Assembly (NCBI GenBank): GCA_027604685.1
Contig: JADHYX010000044.1
Location: 3,319 to 67,318 of the forward strand
DNA from: Lobulomyces angularis
Taxonomy: Eukaryota > Chytridiomycota > Chytridiomycetes > Lobulomycetales > Lobulomycetaceae
Direction of reading: 5' to 3'
Length of the DNA stretch: 64,000 nucleotides
Shown here: piece by piece, positions 1-11,483 of the stretch
Numbering within the stretch: the first letter of the stretch is position 1
Layout of the letters: every line of letters begins with the position of its first letter
The notes under the pieces: generated by a model
What the model saw: only the letters and a program-made list of their open reading frames with translations
Database searches by the model: none
What the model was told of the DNA's origin: nothing
Translations under genes and position numbers: made by a program

Positions 1-565
1 TTTTTTTTTGCGGTTTTTATTTTTATTGTTAGATAATAGATGAGAAAAAAGTGTTTACAAAAAAAATTAATAAAAAAAGTTTATTTTTTTTTATGATTAA
101 ATTTAATTTGTTTTTTTCCAGAGAAGGTATATTAATTCAAAAATAAGATACTAAAAACTAGCCTACAAGTGTTTTTGAATCATTTAAAATTGTATTTTCT
201 TAATTTTATTTCTAAACAATTGATGATAAGTTGGCAAGTGTTTGGCAACTATCGACAAACCCAATACTGGCTTTTTAAACGAGAAACATATATAATAGCT
301 TAAGATTTTCAACTCTCATTATCCTATTTTTTTTTTTTTTTTTTCTTAATTTCTTGTAAGTTTTTTATAAATTTTTTTTTCTTTTTCTGTAATTTATTTT
401 TTTTATTTTTTTTTAAGGTTGAAGGCAGTGATTGGTTAGATTGGTTAAGAACATAAAAAATTATTGATATAAAATAATTTTTTTTTTTTTTTTTTTTTGT
501 TGGTTTCAAATAAACTTAAATAAATAAATATATATATATAAATATAGGAAATTTTTTTAGTGTAA
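1..565. other. AT-rich upstream region without a supported gene
   Basis: Very AT-rich sequence with poly-T and poly-A tracts and a short TA dinucleotide run around 527-545. Lysine-rich reverse-strand reading frames here are translations of the homopolymers. A TATATAAT box at about 289-296 could belong to the gene starting at 566, but this is weak. Confidence 0.5.
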
Positions 566-2670
566 ATGGAAATAAAAATTAATGTGTCAAAATCATCATT
601 ATTATATGAAACGATAAAAAAGACAGATTTTAACCAAGATATAGATAAATATTTTGAGATTTCAAACAATGAAGAAGAAAATAATCAAAACGTATTAAAA
701 AAAAATAAAAAAAAAAAAATAAATTTAATAAAAAAAATAGTCATTTGATATAGATGATTTATTAAATAATGGCTATAACGAAGAAGAAACAAATTTAGAA
801 AGTGTGAAGCCAGAAAGTGATATTTCAAACTACTTGAAGTTATCAGAACAATCCAACAAAAAGTTAAGTCAAATGATCTTTTCTTCAGTAAAAAAAGGTA
901 GTCAGAGTAATAAAACTCCCAGCGAAACGACAAACGACACTTCTAGCAAACTATTAAAAAAATCTTTTAAAAACTTGTTAAATTCCAGTAACCCCTCCTC
1001 CTCCTCCCCTTCATTCAAAAGTTTTATTGACCACCAACAAAGTTCAAAAAGTATTGCAAAAAATTTGTTAATACAAGAAAATTTTAATAAAAATAAAATT
1101 GGAGTTTCTAGAGATTTATTAAAAAATGAAATAAATCTCCCATTGATTCACACGGAAAATAAAACCCCAATGAGTGATATTGACAGTTTGCTTTTAATCA
1201 ATCAAAAAAGGATCGTTGCAGATGAATTGCTACTTAAATCTAAATATGATATGTACTCCAGGGACATAGATGTATTAATAATAAAAAATAAAAATAAAAA
1301 AAATAGTATTTTTTTATTTTATTTTATTTTTCGGAAATTTCAGATAGTTTTAAATTCATCAGTTAAAACTGTTCCATTGAATGACAGCAGCAGTAGCCTT
1401 TATTTAATCAAAAAGGATGCAGACTCTAGTACCATGATAGATTCTGGTAAAAAAAAAAACAAAATTTATGGAGTAGGTCACTTTGAAAAAACCGTGAAAG
1501 CAAATGAAATTGATACTCAGGAATGTACACCAAGCTTACTAAAGCAGCGAGTAAGTTATTACGACTCCAGTACCCACGACAAGGTTAACTTTAAAACTGA
1601 GACTCATTCGCAATTACCTCCCCCCATTCTTCAAAAAAATTTCAGATATGATATCGATACCATGTTAATTCAGCAAGAGATATTTTTTTCAGAAAAAAGC
1701 GGTCAAGAAGAAAATACTAACCCACCAAAAATAGCTATTAATGATACCTTAAATACGGATATTTCCAATTTTAACAATTCAAATATTTTAAATACTGTAA
1801 AACAATCTACTATTTCAAGACTTAGACTTTATTCTGATTCATCTCTTTCAACTAAACAAGTATATATATTTATTACATCTTTTTTTTTTTTTTTTATTGA
1901 TATATAAACCTTATAAAATACATATGTATATTTTTTTTTTATTTAATTTTATTTTAATTTTAATTTTATAGTTAGACCATCAAGCAAATTTGGATATTCA
2001 AGATTTTTTTGAAATTGGAAAAAAAGTAGGCAGTTTAGAAGAGTTGGGAAAGTCGAATAAAGAAACGTTTGAAGTTTATGAAAAAAAAAAACAAGATATT
2101 ACAAGTATAATCTTGATAGGAGACTTGATAAGAGAAGAGATAAAAAAGAAAAATTCAGAAAAAAATGTTAGGATATTTAACCTTGATAGAGACATTAACG
2201 AAAAAAATCTCAGTGATGATGATTTAGTAAGGGATAAAAAATTTACACAAAGTGTCCCTAACCTGGTCAGCTTTGTTGGGATTGTAAAGTTTTCCAATCA
2301 TGATATTGTAGATTTATGCTCAATTGGTGATTTGAACTCGATACCCTTGACTACGGGAGATGCTGTAGATGGGGAAGAAAGTGCAAAAAACTGTGAAGGG
2401 TCCACAAAAGATAAGTGGACTAAGACAAACCTACCAAAAAAAAAAAAAGAGGATGTTGTTGCTTCTAGTTGCATTGATTTGAATTATGCGGTAGAGGTGG
2501 ATGTTGGTAAAATAAATAAAAAATAATAAAAACAACAAAAAAAAAATAAAATAAAAAAATTTTTATCTTCTTAAATAACAATAAAAAAAAAAAAAAAAAA
2601 ATAATTAGATGAGTTAACAAGCTGGGGATGTGAATTTGGTAAAAGATTTAACTTAAAAATTAACCAGTGA
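566..2670 (+). CDS. Uncharacterised acidic protein with repeated D-I-D/Q motifs
   Basis: I do not recognise a family. My five-exon model is 566-691, 741-1271, 1344-1859, 1972-2506, 2609-2670 (589 aa). The 1272-1343 intron is 72 nt and keeps the frame open if retained. The last short exon is inferred: it swaps a Lys-rich run-off ending at 2526 for a more complex tail, and TGA 2668-2670 ends it. The protein is hydrophilic, rich in Ser, Asn, Lys and Asp, and predicted disordered, with no signal peptide or membrane helix. A short motif, D-I-[DQ]-x-x-[LF], recurs about six times (DIDKYF, DIDDLL, DIDSLL, DIDIVL, DIDTML, DIQDFF). Regular spacing is not obvious. It precedes another large acidic gene on the same strand. 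The coding call is good; the function is unknown. Confidence 0.6.
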
Positions 2671-3078
2671 TAATAAAAAAAGAGAAAAGAACACAAAATA
2701 TAAAAAAAATAAATTATGTATTGTTTTAATAGATTAAAAGGTTGAAAAAACTAAATATAAATCAAGAGTAAACAAAATAACCAGTAATAATTTAAAACTC
2801 AACCATTAAACCAAATAAGGGAGTGAACTCTACAACCAAATAAAATGTTTACCAAATATATTAACGACAATTGAGTTATTAAAACAATTTAAGTAATATA
2901 TTACTTTTTTTTTTAATTTTGTGGAATAAGTTGATAAAAGCTTGTTAAATAAATCATTGTTATTTTTAACATGAAAATTTTAGTGGATCTTTTTTTCAAA
3001 ACCCGAAAACCCTCCATCCAACTTGATTTAAAATAAATTTTGAAAAACACCTTTTTTTATTCAAAAAAAAAAAATAGG
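2671..3078. other. Intergenic AT-rich spacer
   Basis: Low-complexity A/T sequence between two same-strand genes. I see no open frame, RNA gene or repeat worth naming. Confidence 0.5.
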
Positions 3079-6000
3079 ATGCTAACCACACCTACAAATT
3101 CTCGCAGCTGTAACACTAAAATTAATTCTAACAGTAATAACACTACTTCTAGCAGCAAAATACCAGTACCCAAAAAGGGGACAAAACCTTTAAAGTCACT
3201 TGTATCAACTTCCTTTTCTGAAACTGACATTGCATCGTTGTCCATCGATTCACCTACTACATCATTAAAAAAAGTAGTCCAAAATGAAATATATAACTCA
3301 AAAAATAGAACTGATGATATAATTCATGAGTTTAAAAACTTTTCAAAAATTTTTGAAAAAAAAAATTTACAAAAAGAAACTAAATCGACAACAATTTCTC
3401 AAACTCCTCAAACTATTTTAAAAAAATTGAGTAGAATTGAAGGTGTAAGTTTAACCAAGATAAAAAATAAAAAATAAAAATACTAATAAAAAATAATTTA
3501 ATCATAAACTTTTACTTTTTTTTTTCTTTCAATTAGACAAAGACCAACGAAAGTAGCCAAACAGTTGACCATGGTAAAAATTCTGAGTTATTATTACCCA
3601 ACGAATCAAGTAAAAATACTCCAAATAGAATATTAGCACTGGAGGCAAAAAGAGTTACAAAGTTTTTAAATAAAGATTCAGTCGTATTTGATGAAGTAAA
3701 TTGTTTTTTTAATAAGGAAAATGATAACATTTTGGAAGATTTGATAGATTTAAACGATGTAAATGAAAAGTTTGGTATAAATTAATTAATTTATTTTTTT
3801 TTTATTTTAGTTAATTCTTTTTTTTTGTTGACTTTAATTATAGGTAATAATTTAACCTCATCAATTCAAGAACCAAATATTAGTGAATTTAGCAAAATAT
3901 CAACTGCTAATAGTTTTGATTTGACGCCAGCTCTTAAAAGTGCATTGGAGGCCAAAATTGTTTCAAACTATGGAAATGGGGTTCAAAATCGTAATAAAAC
4001 AACATTTAAGGACCAGAGTACCATTGACGAAAATGAAATTATTTTTGACTTTGAAGAAAATATATACTTGGATGAACATTTAAATTTTAACGTCAAAAGT
4101 TTAATAAAAAAGGAATTAACAGCTGATGTGGAGGAAAATATTGATGTGGAAGGCACTACAGATGAGGGGAAGATTAGCGAAAAAATAGACAGTGTTACAG
4201 CCTCGTCTAACGATAAAATGGTTGATGTAAATTTTAAAAATGAATTTCTTTATAAAACACCAGAAGAACTGAAAAGTGAAGAAATTGAAATAAGTGAGAC
4301 ATCAATGGAAGCAGTTTCTTTTAAATGTGGCATAGATGCCATTACCCCCGAACTTTCAGAATCTCTCTTGAACGAGGAGCAACTGGCGAAATTTTTTGAA
4401 GAAGAACCAAAAGACAGTACAACATCAAAAACTGATGACGTTTTGACTTTAGAAGACTTGAGCCAATCTCATTCCAAGTTTTCTGAAAATGACCAATGTA
4501 GAAATAGTTTTTCTGACCAAGAAAATGTTTTGGAAGGTTCATTTAAAACTCAAAATTTCATTACTGAGGATGCTATCAATAGTGATTACAATCTGGAGAA
4601 TTACAACGCTAAAAACCGAAACCCGGATGAAGATGGCGAAATCGAATTAAGTTTTTTTAAAAATGAATTGAATAACAATGTCCCATTTTCAGCAGTTTCC
4701 GAAAGAACTGAAGAAAACAGTATTTTGAAAAGTGAAGATGAAAAAAAAGAGAGTTCTGACGATAGTGATGACCAAAGTGACTACAATTCACCATCTGAAC
4801 AACGGAGGCTTAGAATGTCAAACTCCCTGCCCCATAAAGAAAAAAATTTGACAGAAGAAAAAATAGACTTAACACAAATCAAAAAATCTATTTATTCACT
4901 ACCAAATAAACATATTGTAGCTGGTGAAACAATGAATTTCGTTCCAAAAGAATGTAACTTGGAAATTAAGAAAGTTCTTAAGTGTGATAAACTGGATGAC
5001 AATTTTAACAAGATTACTTCTTCAATTTGCGAAAATGAACAAAAACTTAATTCTGATCAACCTAAAACCGAAATTGTACATATAAAAAGTGAAGAGACCG
5101 TGTTTTTTAACAAATCAGATGATCAAATTTTGCGTCAAGGTCCAGGAATGCTAGATTCTAATACATTCATGGTAAATTCAAAAATGGAAATTGAGATATC
5201 AAATGAATTGCACAAGTTATCTAAAAAGTCGTTGGTGGATTCTGTAACAAAAACAGGGGGTCTTACTGGAGATTTAATGGAAAAAAAGATATCAGGAAAT
5301 TATTACGGATTCAGTGTATGTGAAAAAATCTGTTAGTTTCTAATTTAATTGTTTTTTAAGAAGGATGAAAAACCTGGCCTTAGCGAAGTTACCAGCACAG
5401 AAAACAACAGTGAATATGATATATTATTAGAAAAAATTGAAGCGGAAAAGTTATACCAAAGGTTTCTAATATGAATACAGTTTTTGTTTATCCACAAAAT
5501 ATTTAGATCCAGATCTGAAGCAGAGCAAAATTCCACGTTGGAAAAAAATGTAAAGTTCATTACGCCCATTAATGGAAACGTTACAAAAAAGGTAAAAAGC
5601 AGCATTTTGAAATTAAGATTTTTATTGTGCAATTTTTTTCAGAACAAATCAAGTGTGTTAGGAAACTATGCATTTTTAGATGCAGATGACCTGGAAAAAA
5701 GTAGAAGTATTATTTTTAAGCGAAACCCTAAACTAGATGTGTTAAATGAAACCAAAGTATATAAATTTTCTTTATATCGGAAGGTATCAAATTATTAACT
5801 ATTTTTTTAGTTTAATAGGAAACTTGAAACAGATGTAGATACTGGACTAACTAAAACGAAAAAAAAAAAAAAAACCATTCTATTTACTTCACTCATAATG
5901 TTCCTTTTACTTATGCTGCTATTTCTGTATAGGTAAAAATATTAATATGATTCAGATTTTATTATCTTAATTTTTTTATTAGAAATGTAGAATTTAAAGA

Positions 6001-6238
6001 CAAAATTGATTTTTATTTCAATTCAAGTTTGATAATTCAATATTTCAAAAGAAACGTTTTGGAAACTTTCAATTATTTTTTTTATGAAAAACCGAAATTT
6101 CAAAAATTTAGTCTAGAAGCTTTACTACTCAGGGCCGAAAAAACTTATCATTATTTATATTCCTTGGTTTCTAGTATGGTATCAAACTTCCTTGAATCTT
6201 TTTTAGGTACTAACGATTTGGACTATATACCTTCATAA
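3079..6238 (+). CDS. Large acidic protein with one C-terminal membrane helix
   Basis: Eight exons give 917 aa: 3079-3444, 3537-3774, 3844-5315, 5361-5461, 5507-5591, 5643-5756, 5811-5932, 5983-6238. I do not recognise a conserved domain. The first ~800 residues are hydrophilic, rich in Glu, Asp, Ser and Asn, and probably disordered. A Lys-rich stop-transfer-like stretch is followed by one hydrophobic helix (TILFTSLIMFLLLMLLFLY) about 105 residues from the end. A final ~85-residue segment rich in Phe, Tyr and Leu looks folded. The layout (long cytosolic part, single helix, short lumenal domain) recalls type II or KASH-like envelope anchors, but no KASH signature is visible. The start is the first ATG after stops. 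The 5592-5642 intron is a multiple of three and stop-free. Confidence 0.65.
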
Positions 6239-6551
6239 AGCCTTTAGTATCTGGAGTGTCTTGTTGTTTTTTAATGTTTTAATGTTTTTTATATAGTTAT
6301 GTTAAATACCATATTTTCTGGAACTAAACGTTGTAATTCTAATAAATATATATCTTACAATGGATTGGTTTAATTGTAATGCAAATCCGGCTAAAAAATT
6401 TGTGCTAAATTTGCTATTGTACTAAAATCGATATTATTTTTTTATGGCACTTGTAACCAATCACCGAAAAATTCGAACTTTGGTTAACCATATATAAGTG
6501 ATAAGAATTATCTTGCCAATGAAAAAATTTTATGACATCTAATTTTAAGAA
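6239..6551. other. Intergenic region and promoter of the receptor gene
   Basis: A 313-bp spacer with no coding signal. It holds a TATA-like element just before the receptor gene. Confidence 0.5.
6491..6498 (+). promoter_or_regulatory. TATA-like box
   Basis: TATATAAG lies about 54 bp upstream of the receptor start codon at 6552. In such AT-rich DNA chance matches are common, so this is only a candidate core promoter. Confidence 0.35.
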
Positions 6552-9500
6552 ATGCTAATCTCAATTTCAACTTACTTTTTAGTGAATTTTATTGTTATTG
6601 CTGCTAATTCGAGTTGCAGAAAGTGCCATAGAAGGTAATTTATTTTAATTTATTTTATTTTTTTTGGTATATTGATATCTAAAATAACTTAAAAAAAAAC
6701 AAAAAAAAAAACACAAAACTGATAGAAATGAAATAAAAATAGCTATGGTGACTCATGGGGATTGGTTTGGTAAAGTAAACCGATTCAAGAAAAAAAAAAA
6801 GTATTAACCCAATTTTTTTTTTAGATGGAGGATTTTGGAGTAGTGCATACCGAGGAATAACTGCAGTCGACCAATATTTAAAATTAAATATTACTGGGTT
6901 GTATCCAAATCAGCTCTCGCAACAAGGTATTGTAAATCTTTATCTACAATGAAACAAATTAGATAGTTTTATTAATTTATTTATGTGCTTTTTTTTGATG
7001 CATACAGCTATCGCAGATATCATTTACGATAGTGCCTTTGGAAACAACTCATATAATCATATCGGCGTAACAGTTTCTTCAGATACAGTTGCAAATGCAG
7101 TGCGAAATGTTTCAAGCCAGTAAAAACGAAAAAATAAAAAAACTTAAAAATATACTTTTTTTTTTTTTTTTTTTTTTTATTAAGCGTTCCAGTCATTGCT
7201 TATAACGCTGGAATTGAATTAGCAGCATCATCAAGTGTTTTAGGAATTGAAACCTTCGTTGGTCAACCTGAGTATGAAGCTGGTTTAAAAGCTGGAAAAA
7301 TATTTTTGGAAAAGGTAAAAGTTTTAAATTTTTTATTTTTTTTTTTTGTAATTAATTTTTTTTTTTTTATTTTTTCTTAAGGGATGTAAAAGTGTTTTGG
7401 GATTAATGCATGAACCAAATCAGTTAAATTCGAAAAGTCGTTTTAAGGGATTTCGCACCGGTTTTGTGATGGAAAACAGTTCAAACGTGTTTTCTGAATT
7501 ATTTGTAGACCTCAAACAGATGTCAAGTGTAGAGGCTAAGATAAAAAATGCTTTGGATACCTTAACCCCTTCTGTGGACTGCATTATCTTTCAGAATACG
7601 GCTCTGACAGCTTCAGTGTATTCTGAACTACAGTCAAGAAACAAAACAGGAGTAATTTATTTTGCTGGATGGGATTTGTCTCCGTTGACAGTGGAAATGT
7701 TGGAAAAAGGATATCAACTTTTTGCTATAGATCAACAGGAATTTGTTCAAGTCTATATTCCTCCGCTACTATTCTTATCAAAATATTACTCATATACAAA
7801 GGTTACATCTCCGATTTTATTTTCTGGACCAGCCTTTGTAACCCCTGAAACGATACAGCTAAAAAAGTGTCAGATTGATGCAACTTTACCAAATTGTGAT
7901 TCATTTTTTACAAATAGAACGTTAAATGTTATATTTTTGACACACGGCGCCTTAGGTAACGACCCATTTTGGACTGACGCGTACAATGGAGCTAACTTTG
8001 CTGCAAAAATTTTTAATCTTACTCTTTCCACTTTGAGTGAAACGGATAGAAAAGGTTACGATTTAAAAAAAGTCGACGCAGTTTTAGAGTCTCTCATTGA
8101 CGAGCCAGGACAAAAAGATGCCATTGTATTATCACTTCCTAACACAGCGGAATTTTCAAAAAGTTTAGCAAAAGCAAAAGCAAAAAATATAACAATCATA
8201 TCTTATGGGGCGGGATATCTACAATCACAAAACTTTGGATCTTCCATCCACGTCGGTGCGAATGAAAGGGAGGTTGGTGAAAAGGCTGGAAAAAATTTTA
8301 TACTATTAGGGGCAAAAAATACTGTTGTTATCAATCATGAATATGGAAATAAAGATTTAGAGGTAAAAAAGTTTTTAAAACAGAAATAAACTTAATGAAA
8401 TTTAGGAAAGAATAAATGCATTTACTTTAGCAGTTATTGAAGGTGGTGGAAAAATTAAAGAAAACAAAGAAGGAAAATTGAATTTTTTTGAAATGTCATC
8501 CAGCGTTTTGGACTATACAGCAATCCAAATTCAAAAGTTACTAGAAGAGGATAGCAGTATTGATTCGATAATTTATTTTAACCCTTCAATTGCAAAAGCA
8601 ATTACAATGGCTCTTAAGAATGTCCCAAGAAAAAACTTTATTGTAGGTGGGGTTGGATTATCAAAATTTGTCTTGGAGGCTATTAAGAGTGGTAGTATTG
8701 CATTTACATTCGACGAACAAGGGTTTCTTCAAGTATGCCACAAAAAACCAAAATAAAAAAAAAATTATTTTATTAATACTTTTAACACAGTCTTACCTTG
8801 CATTATCATTAATTCGATTACAAAAGCAATATGGATATGAATTACAAAACGATTTAATCAGCACTGGTCCAACTTTAATAAATTTATCAAATGTTGAAAA
8901 ATTTATATCTGATTGCCGGGGAGATACATCAATTATTAATGGAGAAGAGTGCTGTAAGAATATAAAGAAAATTATAAATAAAAAAAATTACTTGATTTTA
9001 ATTTTTTTTTTTTTGAAGTGGCTTGCCCAGTTGATGGTTGTGGGAGTGGTGTTTGCATGGATGATGGATCTTGTGTTTGTAACCACGGTTGGAGTGGTGA
9101 AACTTGTTCCATACTTCTTGGTTAGTATATTTTTAAAACTGCTGTAATATTAACAGTGCAACTATAAATTTCTTTTTAGAAACTGATCCAATTTATGTAA
9201 AGTATTCTACTGGACCAATCGTTTTAATGTCAATCGCAGCATTTGGAAATTTGCTTTGTTTTGTTTTTATAGTATTTTTTTATGTAAAAAGAGAAGCACC
9301 TCCAATAAAATCAAGTTCCCCAATCTTCATTGTTTTGATGTTAATTGGTTCAATGTTAATATTTTCAACTATTTTCTTGGAAGTAGGTATTCCTACTGTG
9401 GAAACCTGCACTTTGGAGATGTGGTTTTTTGCTATTGGAATCGGACTATTACTAGGGTATTTTTTAAATAAAAAAATTCAATATTTCTGTAGTAACTAAC

Positions 9501-10763
9501 AAAAAAAATTCTGTATATATTTTTTTTTGCTGTATCAAAGGAATCTCTTGGCTAAGACTTACCGAATTCATAAAATTTTTAATAGAACTTTGTCCACCAC
9601 GGCAGTCAGGGGTATCAAGAATACCTTCGTACTGGCATTTTCAGGGTGCATTTTAATAATTGAAGTGGTAAAAATATTTTTTGATATCAATAGAAAGGAC
9701 TTCAAAATAAGTTTATTTTTAGATAATTACTGGAATTTTAACCATACTTGATCCTCCTCATAAGTTTTTGTTAGACAATGGAAAAGGAAACAGAATTTTT
9801 ATATGTTTACCAAGAAGTGGGTCAGCTTTACCAGCTATAATCGTGTTAATTATTTTTAACGGTTCTTTAATGCTCTTTGCTACATACTTAGCAATTAGAG
9901 TTCGAGGTGTAAGTTTATTAACATATTTTTTTTTATTTTAAAAAATTACATTAGGTTGCAACAGCTTATAATGAATCAAAGCACATTTTAATTTCTGGTA
10001 AAACAATATATTTCACACAGTTTTAATACAAGTCAACCTTTTTTAAAAATAGTTTATAATTTGAACTTTGCAGTGATAATACTCCTAGTTTTGGTTTTTA
10101 CCTCAAGTAGTGTAATTGGGGTAGAGCCTAAATTTTTTTTGAATTCTATTGTAATTTTAATTACAAATCTCAGCATTATCTTAAATTTATTTGTACCCAA
10201 AATCATTTCAGGTATTAATCATTTTGAAAGCTTTATTTTTTTTAATTGGGTTTTTAATTATTAGTTTATCAAAAAACTGACCAAACTAAAACCCAATTTA
10301 GCAGCAGTAAAAGTAATGAACCAAATAATCTAAGCGGTATTGTTAGTTCCACTGTAAAAGGGTCTTCATATAATAAGGTATTTTTCTTACGTCTGAATTT
10401 TCTAACGCTCAATTTAAAAAGAGTGCTGCTGATTTTACTAATATTCAAGCTGTATGGACCAAAGGATCTGTAGTCTCGAATATCACAGCAGAGTGGGAAA
10501 TCATGAACTTCAGCTTCATTGTACTGAAAGAACGAAACTTTTTATGGGTACAATCGCAAAACTCCAACTCCATAGCGAAGAGCTTTATGCTTGACCTAAA
10601 CTTAACCACCGGTATTAGAAAGAAGGATGGGACCCCTGTTCTCATTATACGAGAAAAGAAAAGCAATTCAGAATTGAAGATCAGATTCAACAGTCAACAG
10701 GAATATGACATTTTTGTTGATTTGCTTCCACCGGAAGTTTACCATAAAAGTACTGCAGTTTAA
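6552..10763 (+). CDS. Class C GPCR with two tandem periplasmic-binding-protein domains
   Basis: Sixteen exons give 1096 aa: 6552-6634, 6726-6769, 6825-6926, 7008-7119, 7185-7314, 7382-8362, 8406-8732, 8791-8953, 9019-9120, 9180-9456, 9541-9667, 9723-9908, 9955-9997, 10053-10211, 10265-10377, 10422-10763. Order: signal peptide; a sugar-binding-type PBP1 domain (IKIAMVTHGDWFG start, AIDQQEFVQVY hinge motif like RbsB); a second PBP1 domain (LNVIFLTHGALGNDPFW start, FTFDEQGFLQSY); an EGF-like Cys motif (CPVDGCGSGVCMDDGSCVC); the 7TM_3 domain (IKSSSP after TM1, GNLLAKTYRIHKIF after TM3, AYNESKHIL before TM6); a cytosolic tail ending in a PH-like fold (IRFNSQQEYDIFVDLL). Class C receptors signal through G proteins after the Venus-flytrap domain closes on ligand. 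The likely ligand is a sugar or other small solute from prey, host or debris. The PH-like call is tentative. Confidence 0.9.
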
Positions 10764-11483
10764 AAATTTTATTTTTAAAAATCAACTGGATAACTTTTTA
10801 CTATATATATGATTAGTTTCAATTAATTTTTTCTACCAATTTTTTTTTGTTCATTGTTTTTGTTGGTTTTTTAAATATCTTAAAAAAGAACACATAATGA
10901 ATTGTGTAATCCTATATTTTACAAAATTTTCATTTTTTAAAAAAAGTCAAGTTAATCTTTTATCAGCCGTGTGAAAAAATTCACAATATTTAGCATATCT
11001 TAATCTGTGTCATGATTATTACAATTTCAGGAAGATCCCTTGCATACATAAAAATTTTCAATTTACTTATTAAATATATGAATCAAGTGGAAAAATTTTG
11101 TAAAAACGTGGAATTAGTTGCAACGTTTTTAGATTGGAAAAAAATCATACCGGATACTGGCACAACTATGTACTTGAAGATGGCTTAAATAGTATAGCTC
11201 AAATCAGTTTATCTGAAGAAATAATTTCTGATAAAAGTTACCCAACTTTTAAATTTTAGTAAAAGTTGAATTGCAAGTTGCTATTATTGAGGATGGACCA
11301 ATTTTCTCTCCTCAGTTTTTCTTCTCTTCTACATTCTTTAACCCGCAAAAGAAACTTGAAAAAAGTTAAAGCAAATATGTAAGTAAGACTTTAATAAAAG
11401 GAGTTCTTCATTTTTACACCTTCGGTGTAACATAAAAGGGAGTTTTTATCTTCATATGAAAAACGAATAACTTCTGTTACTTG
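10764..11483. other. Gap with coding-like but frame-broken segments upstream of the CNNM gene
   Basis: No complete gene can be supported. An ORF from ATG 11022 to TAA at about 11189 (55 codons) overlaps a second open frame containing the peptide HNYVLEDGLNSIAQISLSEE. A third frame at about 11255-11370 contains VKVELQVAIIEDGPIFSPQF and ends in TAA. These could be exons or a decayed version of an extracellular N-terminal domain of the CNNM protein, as in animal CNNMs. No consistent splice path was found. Confidence 0.35.

Noticed and set aside
324..933. Lys- and Phe-rich reading frames on the minus strand
   Set aside because: They are translations of poly-A/poly-T tracts, and part lies antisense to the real gene starting at 566.
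2506..2526. In-frame stop at 2524-2526 as the end of the first gene
   Set aside because: A donor at 2507 and acceptor at 2608 replace the Lys/Asn run-off with a more protein-like ending to TGA 2668. I keep the longer model but note the doubt.
6726..8790. Bacterial ribose-binding protein contamination or transfer
   Set aside because: The region is split by eukaryotic introns and runs in frame into EGF-like and 7TM exons, so it is the ectodomain of a receptor.
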